In this document: one piece after another, positions 55,961 to 64,000 of the stretch
Layout of the letters: every line of letters begins with the position of its first letter
Position numbering within the stretch: the first letter of the stretch is position 1
Source: Nemertoderma westbladi
Lineage: Eukaryota; Xenacoelomorpha; Nemertodermatida; Nemertodermatidae
DNA: 64,000 nt
Reading direction: 5' to 3'
Assembly (NCBI GenBank): GCA_032718475.1
Contig: JAUCBJ010000052.1
Location: forward strand, 1 to 64,000
Notes under the pieces: model-generated
Databases searched by the model: none
Seen by the model: only the letters and a program-made list of their open reading frames with translations
What the model was told of the DNA's origin: nothing
Program-made: the position numbers and the translations under genes

Positions 55961-57785
55961 TACATTGTCTAACTGAAGTCTTTTCCAATCATCAGACATT
56001 GCAACAGCAATTTCTAAACTTAATAATGGGAAAACGCCTGACTCTCACTCCCTCACAGCAGAACATCTCTCAAGTGTACAGTCTGAAAAGTTACATTCAT
56101 TCATTGCAGAGTTATACTATACGATAATGGCATCTAGCAAATTCCCTAAATGTCTGTGTACGAGTTTACTACTCACACTCATAAAGGGATCAGACCAGGA
56201 TATCTACAAAACGGACAGTTACTATGATTTCAGTATTGGCAAAGACCTGGGAGATATTGATATCCGACGATATCAAAAAGATCACTACAAACAATATGCA
56301 AATGGGGTATAAAAGTAAGCAAAGTACTGAACTCCCTTATATTGCAGCCAGCAAGCTAATAAACTATTTCAATACATGAGGTTCTAATGTCTATTTAGTA
56401 TCACTAGATTTGACCAGTACATTCGACACAATCTCTTACCAATACTTATTTGGGAAATTGGCCACCACCAACTTGGACACCCCAATCATTAAGACATTAT
56501 TCTCTTAGTACTCCAAATCCAGTGCCTTTTTAAAAATCAATAATAAAATCACAACATCAAAAATTCGACTGCAGTGTTTGGTTAGGCAAGGTGGGGGAGT
56601 ATTATCTACATTTCTCTTTAATATTTATATGTCTTCGCTCTTCGACGAGTGTCAGGGCTGGATTTACATGTAAATAATATAATAAGACATTCGAGCTTTG
56701 AATTATGCAGACGATATATTACTTTTATTAAATTTGAAAACAGACATAGAGAAAATGATACAAATATGTAACGTCTATCCGCATAGGCACAAACTTATTC
56801 TCAATCTGACAAAGACACGCTTCATAGTCTGTCCAAGTAGAGGAAGAGAGACAAATAATCAGGATCATATAATTACTAAGAATGGGATCGTTATGGAATC
56901 GACTGCATCCTGTAAATTCCTCGGGTTACCACTACCTGCAACCAATAAATCCACACAGGATCACTATATTCAAACGAATCTGGATCAATGTATCTAGGGT
57001 GCATATGAGGGGACTATATGTAGAGTCAGTTCCACTCGACATCACAGCTCTTATGTGGCGCACGTTTTGTGCACAATCCATTCTCAACAGGGTGGTAATA
57101 ATTAGTCAGGATCTGCTTAGTAATCTCTCCACTGCCTGGCGGAAAGCGATGAGAAATATCCTAAAAATGGGAAATTACACCTCAATTTCACCACCCTTGT
57201 GCACCAGTCAAGAGCACATTGTATCCATTCAATATTCAACTGCGAAAATCGCAAGCTTTCCTATCTTTTCAGTCATTTGTTAGTCATATTGCTGGATATA
57301 GAACAGACGCTCTGTTCTCTGCCTACACAGTCGGCCCCTGATATCTTGCGCTGCCTAGTTTACCAGCCTTAACCATAAGCAGGTGCTAGTGTCTAAAGTC
57401 CTGTTTTAACATGATAGATAAGGGTGAGCTTAGTATGCGAAAAGTTTCTTTATTTTTATTTGACTAAGCTATTGTGCAGTGGTGAAACACCCTTTCCATA
57501 CAAAAAACAATGTCTGATGGACATGTATGGAAAGGATTGGTACTAGGATTTTAATGCACTGATCGTATGGCCTAGATGTTGTACTGTTTATTATTAATGT
57601 ATGTTATATGTACCATATAGAAGTAGGAATATATAAAATACTTAGCGATCTATATTAAAATGTATGGCCTAGCTACAGGTGCATCCTTTTATGGTCATGT
57701 ATAAATAATATTATTTTATTTCAATATTTTACTGAATTAAAGCCGCTGGGGCGAAAATGCCGGATTGAATTGAATTGACATTACC
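55960..57785 (+). pseudogene. Decayed CR1-like LINE
   Basis: Plus-strand pieces of an RT: VYLVSLDLTSTFDTISYQY near 56390, LRQ-equivalent LVRQGGGVLSTFLFNIYM near 56580, LNYADDILLLLNLKTDIEKM at 56695 and LNLTKTRFIVCPS. The aspartates of LDLTSTFD and YADD remain but many stops are present. The 3' end is followed at 57765-57780 by a short attgaattgaattga tail, like the microsatellite tails of CR1/L2-type LINEs. Confidence 0.8.
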
Positions 57786-57899
57786 CCAACTCAAGTTTTG
57801 ACTTCTATGGAACCTTTACCATCAAGCCACACTCATTAAACTTGTAAGACTCAATATCAAGGAGACAACATCTCACTCATTACGACTGACTCTGTAAAT

Positions 57900-59040
57900 A
57901 CTCTGTTGTTTTTTAACCAAATAATCCAGGGAATAATGGTGCTATGGGTTTATTTGAGGCAGTTGATAATATATGGGACACAAATTACCACCATAGAGAA
58001 AAGGACAACTACCACAGTATGGAAAGTACCGCTTCCATGTGTTACATAATCACTTCGATGAACTTGAGAATTTAGGTGTCTTTGCCACTCCTGAGGTTGC
58101 TGATACTGTTTTTGAATATCTTTATCGGATCTATCAAGGCCCTAGCTAGAGTTTTTCCTCATAACTCACAGATCATCAGTTAACTTCATGATATGATTTC
58201 CAGTCTTGATTCCAGTGATAAGCTTTCTTGGTCTGATGACAACACTGCAGCATGTAGGTAGGCTCAATCAATGTTCTTTAAAATTACGCCACTCAGTTGT
58301 CTTACCAATCCCCAATGATTATCCATGGGTTGTCACTGATGCTTCTCGAAGTGCTCATGGTCTAGGGTTCATTATGTACTCTCAACGAGCTGGCAAGCTA
58401 CATATCTCCGGATTCTTCAGCATGAAACTACGCAAAAACCAGCAGAATTGGCTGCCATGTGAAATAAAGGCATTAGCCATTGCATCTTCTATCCAGCACT
58501 TTTTCCCATATATCATTTAGTCTAAGAAACAAACTTATCCATTGACATACAGCTAACCATGCATAGAAGCTTTCAACAAATTATGTCAAGGCCAGCTTTC
58601 ATAAAGGTGTTAGTCATTATCAAATAGATATATTGCACTTGTCTGGGTCTAATAACTTTCCTGCCAATTTCGCACGCTGACATGCCCCTGAGTGTCTTAC
58701 CCCCCCCCCCCCCCCCCAAGCTGCCAAATTTGTAAATTTGTCAACAAAACTATGGAGTCTCCTGCCATCCAACTAACACCACCTACGAAGATGACCAATG
58801 ATGGCATTGTCACTGATACAGGTTCAGGTCTTGATGATACAGCTATGTTCAGTACTAGGTAGTAGTCATCATCGAGAGGTCTACAAGATAATAGTCCAAT
58901 CTTTGTCACTCACTCTACTTGGCTCTCCCTACAAGGCGAGTGTGCACAACCTTAATTCCAACCTGAGATGCTCTGGTTTTTCCTCACGTGAAATGCTTTA
59001 CCAACATGTCAAGTTGATGATAGAAAATTTACATTGACCA
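57900..59040 (+). pseudogene. Decayed LTR-retroelement RNase H / integrase zinc region
   Basis: 58316-58520 encodes PWVVTDASRSAHGLGFIMYS and SGFFSMKLRKNQQNWLPCEI, then AIASSIQHFFPYI, an RNase H arrangement seen in some gypsy-like invertebrate elements. Later frames suggest a Cys-rich segment near 58720. A C17 run (58701-58717) and frequent stops interrupt it. No LTRs were found. Confidence 0.6.
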
Positions 59041-59220
59041 AACACAATTAATGGGTTATTAACCATCCCTACAGCATTAAGTCTAAAACCCCAAGAGGTT
59101 CTGTTGCTCCCTTAACTGTTGCCGCTTAGGTGATATTGTCTATTATGTTGTGATGGCAGTAAGGTCTCCAGTCGACCCTGATATAAAAGATTGGCATTAA
59201 CTTAGTATCTAAGCCCGTTA

Positions 59221-59635
59221 ACACCCTCGGTCGGTCTCTCTGTAACAAAACCAAACACTTGCTTCCACCAGAACAAGTGTCTGGTGTTGTTTACTCCATT
59301 GTGTGCTCCTGTGGGGGTAGGTATGTGGGAGAGACCGATCAAGAGCTAAGTGACAGAGTAGAACAACACCGCAAAGGATGGCAGCGCAGTTCCCAGAACT
59401 CAGCTTTCGGTTCCCATGGTAACTGCAACCCTGGTTTTGGTGATGTCAAGACCTTGGCCCACGTTACCAATACCAGAGCACGACTATTGGTTGAGTCTGC
59501 ATTCATTAGAACATATGGACGAAGAGAGACCATCATCTCGTCCCCGAACGATGACTCAATCAATGGGAACTCAGGTACCATGTTATCCGGTTGCTGGCTT
59601 CCAGCGATCGTAAACGCGCTATCGGTTACCTAACT
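59221..59635 (+). pseudogene. Penelope-like element GIY-YIG endonuclease fragment
   Basis: A 124-codon open frame with GVVYSIVCSCGGRYVGETDQ followed by LSDRVEQHRKGW. GVVY and YVG stand for the GIY and YIG motifs, spaced as in the family, with the downstream R and E-H that belong to the same fold. Penelope-like retroelements carry this nuclease C-terminal to their RT; the following S-A-F-G-S-H is consistent. No RT is found upstream, so only the 3' end of the element is present. The frame ends TAA at 59633. Confidence 0.8.
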
Positions 59636-59639
59636 GTGC

Positions 59640-60600
59640 CTCTGTTTATACATCTACATTATACTGTATGTGCGTTTTATATGTGTACTGTTTAGTGTTT
59701 ATTCTTTATTACTTTACTGTATATGTGCGTTGTAGTTGTTGTGTATTGTTTATATTATACTGTATGTGCGTCGTATACGTATATGTGTACTGTTTAGTGT
59801 TTATACTTTATTATTTTACTGTATAAGTACGTTGTAGTTGTTGTGTATTGTTTATATTATACTGTATGTGCGTCGTATACGTATATGTGTACTGTTTAGT
59901 GTTTATACTTTATTATTTTACTGTATAAGTACGTTGTAGTTGTGTACTGTTTATTCATTTATATTATACTGTATGTGCTTTGTATATGTGTTCTGTATAA
60001 ATGTGTATACTTTATTATTTTACTGTATATGTGCGTTGTAGTTGTTGTGTACTGTGTATGCGTTTATATTATACTGTATGTGCTTTGTATATGTGTAATG
60101 TTTAGTGTTTATACCTTATTATTATACTGTATATATACGTTGCAGTTGTTGTGTACTGTGTATTCATTTATATTTTACTGTATATATACGTTGTAGTTGT
60201 GTACTGTGTATTCATTTATATTATACTGTATGTGCTTTGTATATGTGTAGGCCTACCGTTTAGGATTTATACTTTATTATTATTCTGTATATGTGAGTTG
60301 TAGTTGTTGTATGTACGCTGTAGTTGTTTATTCATTTATATTTTACTATATTTGTTTTATCCATTTATACATTTCTATTGTAATGTATAATATGTGCTTT
60401 CTGTTTGTACACTTATTTTATATTGTGTAATGTGTGTGTATGTGCGTTGTACGTACAGTAGTGTGTAGTCTGTAGTGGTAGTTTATACATGTTTATATTA
60501 TAGTTTCATTATACTGTATGTTTTTCCGTTTATAGATTTGAATTTTACTGTATATGTGCGTTCTATTTTTTGTATACTGTATAGTATATACTGCTAGGCC
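59640..60600 (+). repeat. AT-rich minisatellite
   Basis: About 100-bp units built from phrases such as ttatactgtatgtgcg, tgtgtactgtttagtgttta and ctttattattttactgtata. Two units at about 59755-59950 are almost identical (period about 102 bp); others are diverged. It follows the Penelope coding end directly. The hydrophobic Tyr/Cys-rich frame at 59942 is a by-product. Confidence 0.85.
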
Positions 60601-60644
60601 TATATACCGGTAACTTTGCTGTCCAGTGCCCAATAATTAAAATT

Positions 60645-60687
60645 TAGCATTGATAAAGATAGCCATTGGCTTTCGAAACGTCTGCTA
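60645..60687 (+). ncRNA. Degenerate hammerhead-like motif downstream of Penelope
   Basis: TAGCA / TGCTA can form stem I around TTGATAA ... AGCC-ATT-GGCT ... CGAAACGTC. Two core positions differ from CTGATGA and there is no room for a stem III loop between GAAAC and GTC, so activity is very unlikely. Hammerhead ribozymes are known in the terminal repeats of Penelope-like elements, which fits the GIY-YIG fragment about 1 kb upstream. Confidence 0.4.
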
Positions 60688-60931
60688 GGCCTAATTACCT
60701 ACTATTTTTTTCATACCTGTGGCTGACAGTCCTTCATTTGTTTTATCTTTTAATATTTACTCGCCACATTCCCCACCATGATTTTTAATTTAATTATTTT
60801 TCGTTCTCTTTGTAACCCACATTTACTCTAAAAATATGCCGCACAGAAAGTATTATACTTGTACAGAATAGTTTAATTAAATGTACAACTTCCCATCACC
60901 ATTTTGGGATTTCAACCGTTAGGATAGTTGA

Positions 60932-61116
60932 GTTTAGCATCCATAGAACAAATTTAACTGACGATGGTCTTCTTCAGTCGGTTCATCATTCCTGTCTATA
61001 AAAGACCCATCTTTAGTAAGTATAGTAGGGATAGGCAAAATTCCAGATGTTATAGAAAACGCGAAACTGTTGTAATGCATTATAGATTTTGTCTCATATG
61101 GACTTCCCAACGAATC
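60932..61116 (-). pseudogene. Astacin gene A, last exon, main part
   Basis: Encodes the C-terminal end of an astacin protease domain: SLGSPYETKSIMHYNSFAFS, where SIMHY is the Met-turn with the fifth zinc-ligand tyrosine. It continues ILTKDGSFIDRNDEPTEEDH-like sequence and ends QLNLFYGC with stop TAA at 60932-60934. The final cysteine pairs with one near the domain start in this family. The gene ends here without EGF or CUB domains. The first 23 bases of the exon lie beyond a DNA transposon, at 63099-63077. It is a paralogue of gene B. Confidence 0.9.
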
Positions 61117-61118
61117 TA

Positions 61119-63074
61119 CAGTCGGGGTCTCAAAGTGCATCTGTTCTTTGAGACTTTCTCAAAGAACTAAAAGTGTCTCAAATTTCTAAAAGTGGTCCAA
61201 GTAAATGACAAAGTGTCCTCAAAGATTTCAAAGTAGTACTGTCAGTCATTTCATACAGTCCTGCCTGTAGCTGGCTATGGTATGGGGTATATTGACTTTG
61301 ACTATAGGGTAAAATATAAGTAATAAAAACCGCTATGAAACAATAAAGATGCCTCCAAAAAATACTGCAGTAATAAATATTTGTTACTGAAAGTAAGAAT
61401 TAAACTTACTGCAGTAATAAAAAATTGTCTTTTTCTGCAGTAACAAATAATTTGTTACTGCAGTATAAATTTTTATTCAATTATTTATTAATTTATTAAT
61501 ATTGATTATTGCAGTAATAAATATTTGTTACTGCAGTAATAAATATTTGTTACTGCAGTAATTGTTATATGTTACTGCAGTAACTAATATTTAATACAGC
61601 AGTATTTTTTGTAGGTATTTTTATTGTTTCATAGAGGATTTTATCAATTTATTTTTTGAATCTTTAGAGACGCCATAATTGCGGGCTATCGGAATGTGTT
61701 GGTATTTGTGTCATAGACAGTTTGTCTGTTGCCCTATCTATATTAATGTATAGTGCTAAAACTGTACTGTTTAAATTTGTTTAGCCCACGTGAACGCCGA
61801 ATACCTTTACCAATGCATTTCAATGGTCAACCAGCCATACTTTGCCGCACTGTAAATTGTGTTATACAAAGTAAAGAATAACGATAGAGGCAGGAATAAA
61901 GATAAATGATTCAAGCGCACTAATTGGCTGTTCCCATAGATGTTTTAGGCATTGTTGGTGCGCAATGCATATGGTCAGAGCGACCGCCCAGTCTGCCAAA
62001 ATCGATTATGTAATCAAATGGTACCACAAGCCAAGCAAAGCATGTGACAGTTCTTTCCGACTTTGCACCTGTTTGTTTGAAGGTCGCCGTCCGTGGGTCA
62101 CTGCTCACTAGCTGTGATTGATAGTTTAAACTGGGTGCCGCTTTGCCAGAAGGCGGTACACATCAATTGAATATGAGGCAAACATTTAAATTACGCTCAA
62201 ATATAAACGCCAGGGGCAGGGGATATTTCAATATCTCTATTAAGCTAAAACAACACAAGATTGTAGCCGTTCTATCGTACTTGAAAGTCGAAAGCCTTTC
62301 TTAGTTTTTAAGAAGGAATTCTCGCGCTCTCGTCAACATAGTTATCATATTAATTAAACAGTTAAGGTAGTACGGTTTACCTGAGGTGACTAATGAAATG
62401 AATAACAAAAGTTATTACAAGCTTTCTCCCAACAGGGCTTCTTTAAGTCATTATAATGAAATTGCGTATACACAGAGATAATACAGTGCAGTTTCTCTTA
62501 TATTAATTGTTAACCTGATATTGTATTATGTTATTAAAATAATCAATCTTGTCAAGCATTAATCTTGTTTCAGTAATTATGTTTAATGTATTATTTGAAT
62601 GAATGTTTTTTAGAAAGACTTTAGGGTGTCGTAAATTCAATTTGTACTTGCGACCGAAAACCCATCCCTTAATGACCTCAGGAACCTCAATTTGATAAAT
62701 TAATGGGAATATAGCTTCTATGCAACAACTGGCCAGCACACAAGTATCACTTTGTTGCCCGGATGCCCGCATAATATTGTTCCCCGAGAATGCCTCTGCC
62801 TCTCAGTTAACTTACTACGAGCTGTCAATCAGGAACTCCTCGGAGTTTATTTTCTCAAAGAATTAAAAGTGCGCAAACTACCTCAAAGTGACATTTCTCA
62901 AAGAATTCAAAGAATTCAAAGTGCCTAAAAGCAGGAAATCACTTTGAGATTCCCAACTAAAAGTGTCTACAAGAATTCAAAGCGGCCGTTGGGAGTAATG
63001 TAATGACTTTTAGACACTTTTAGAAAAACTTTGAGAAAAACTCAAAGAACAGATGCACTTTGAGACCCCGACTG
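61119..63074. mobile_element. DNA transposon (1,956 bp) inside an astacin exon
   Basis: Terminal inverted repeats of about 34 bp begin CAGTCGGGGTCTCAAAGTGC, flanked by TA on both sides (61117-61118 and 63075-63076). Further inward, subterminal ctcaaag and ctaaaagtg motifs recur many times on each side. TA duplication and CAGT ends suggest a Tc1/mariner-like non-autonomous element; no transposase is seen. The minus-strand frame at 62772-62503 has no recognised domain. Confidence 0.88.
61310..61650. mobile_element. Nested MITE with palindromic CTGCAG repeats
   Basis: Arms gaaacaataaa...aaaaaatactgc (61333-61368) and their inverse (61595-61640) enclose about eight copies of ttactgcagtaa-like palindromes with AT-rich spacers. 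It is inserted within the larger DNA transposon. Confidence 0.7.
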
Positions 63075-63076
63075 TA

Positions 63077-63099
63077 TGTTCTTGATATTGAAATTGTGC
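63077..63099 (-). pseudogene. Astacin gene A, last exon, 5' piece
   Basis: Twenty-three exon bases after a good acceptor (tactttttag, AG at 63101-63100). They encode HNFNIKN in the frame that continues at 61116, with the first G completing a codon from the previous exon. This matches the phase-2 donor of the paralogous exon at 2124. HNFN is the expected astacin sequence at this point. Confidence 0.85.
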
Positions 63100-63109
63100 C
63101 TAAAAAGTA

Positions 63110-64000
63110 TAATATTGTTAGTTACATATGTAAATATACAATTAAAATCCTTTATAATTATCATAATTTATAATTTATCTTTATTTAAATTCCTTATAAT
63201 TTTCTTTATGATAGATAATGTAAAAGCTTTTGTGGACATACTGTAACAAGTCATTTTTACGCAATGCGCTAAATACTCTAAAAAGGCTTAGGAAAAAGAC
63301 TTTACGCGTCTGTCAGGAAATACAGGACTGAGATGACGAAATCTGCCAGCTGTTTATTTGTGTGTGGAAATTTCTTTGTTGACATATTTCAGCCAATCAG
63401 AGCAATCTCCCCGGCGCCGTTAATAGCGGCCTATGGAAAATGGCGCATGCGGCACTTTTTCCTAGAATCCTCCTTCATTCTGGATTCATTCTGAAGTTCT
63501 GATGTTTCAGACTTTGCCCAAAACATCTGAGGCTAGAGTCATAAGAATGCAAATCTATTAACGTAACTCACAACGTATTTCACATATTTCACGTATTTCT
63601 CACATCTCACCGCATATTTCATACTGACTGATTTTACCGCACTGCTTTAATACTGTTTTATATTGTTGTTAATTGCTGTTTATATTAATGTATGTTATAT
63701 TTGGAGAATACCGATAAATAATCGTAAACTCCTCAACTTTCTTAATTACTGAGGTAAGCAGAAGGGTGTTGTTGTCTGAATGTTGTTAGGTCTGAAGTGG
63801 ATTACAGTGTATGTAGGGTGCTTGTCCGATAAAGTGCTTGTTAGGAAGTGGAGGCATCCAGCGCTGTAAGGTAAATCCTCCGCGAAAGAATAAGTCGTAC
63901 TACATAGTCTAGAACGCTTACTAATTAATCATTTCGCAGACTGCATATACTGTGGTTTATTTAGGCTTGACGGTGGTCTGTCAGCATTTTGGTCTGTGTT
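63110..64000. other. Probable intron of astacin gene A
   Basis: AT-rich. The stretch 63390-63460 is richer in CpG (ccggcgccgttaatagcgg, ggcgcatgcggc). No earlier astacin exon is recognisable before the window ends. Confidence 0.45.

Noticed and set aside
59942-60196. Hydrophobic Tyr/Cys-rich ORF resembling a membrane protein
   Set aside because: Produced by the AT-rich minisatellite; no start context or conservation signal.
62503-62772. Transposase for the 61-63 kb DNA transposon
   Set aside because: Only 89 codons without recognisable DDE/D or DNA-binding features; the element looks non-autonomous.

Overview
This is a eukaryotic, almost certainly metazoan, window. Host coding sequence is carried by a few small spliced exons on the minus strand; nearly everything else is transposon and satellite DNA. 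The mix (GalEa-type copia, gypsy, two BEL/Pao elements, Penelope GIY-YIG, several LINEs, piggyBac-like and foldback elements) and recurring short words such as taggcctac and accggta suggest a marine invertebrate, tentatively an echinoderm or hemichordate. The species is not determined.

Host genes. Gene B (minus strand) has an antistasin-like exon (31176-31004), a propeptide exon (7724-7611), an N-terminal astacin exon (7296-7129) and the zinc-site exon (2293-2124). Splice sites and phases fit, and the antistasin/propeptide junction recreates the aspartate-switch motif of astacin propeptides. Its last exon lies before base 1. The 23.3 kb intron between 31.0 and 7.7 kb holds most of the repeats. 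A second astacin gene (A) contributes a terminal exon (63099-63077 plus 61116-60932) that is split by a 1,956-bp DNA transposon with a TA duplication.

Layout. 0-8 kb: RTE-like 3' end, copia RNase H scrap, two long-armed foldback elements, decayed LINE, piggyBac-like element. 8.2-17.1 kb: a 73-bp satellite (about 90 monomers) that grew out of the C-terminal tail of a LINE and is interrupted by an RTE-like copy. 17.8-20 kb: two LINE remnants. 20-22.7 kb: an in-frame copia/gypsy chimera. 24.0-30.4 kb: a complete BEL/Pao element with indistinguishable 331-bp LTRs and 5-bp duplication, but broken frames. 31.2-33.3 kb: internally deleted RTE-like copy and an inverted pair of hammerhead-like units. 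34.2-50.5 kb: a second, decayed BEL/Pao element with nested insertions (two RTE-like copies, a composite piggyBac-like element, a palindrome) and a long unidentified ORF with a Cys/His cluster downstream of integrase. 50.5-64 kb: foldback elements, retroelement scraps, a tRNA-like unit with a complete hammerhead core, a Penelope fragment and the broken astacin exon.

One RTE-like family occurs six times; three copies have clear target duplications and all copies are very alike, so it was recently active. The most novel-looking observations are tRNA-like (A box/B box) units with a hammerhead ribozyme-like core between the boxes, the antistasin-astacin gene, the LINE-derived satellite with changing higher-order repeats, and the unidentified ORF.
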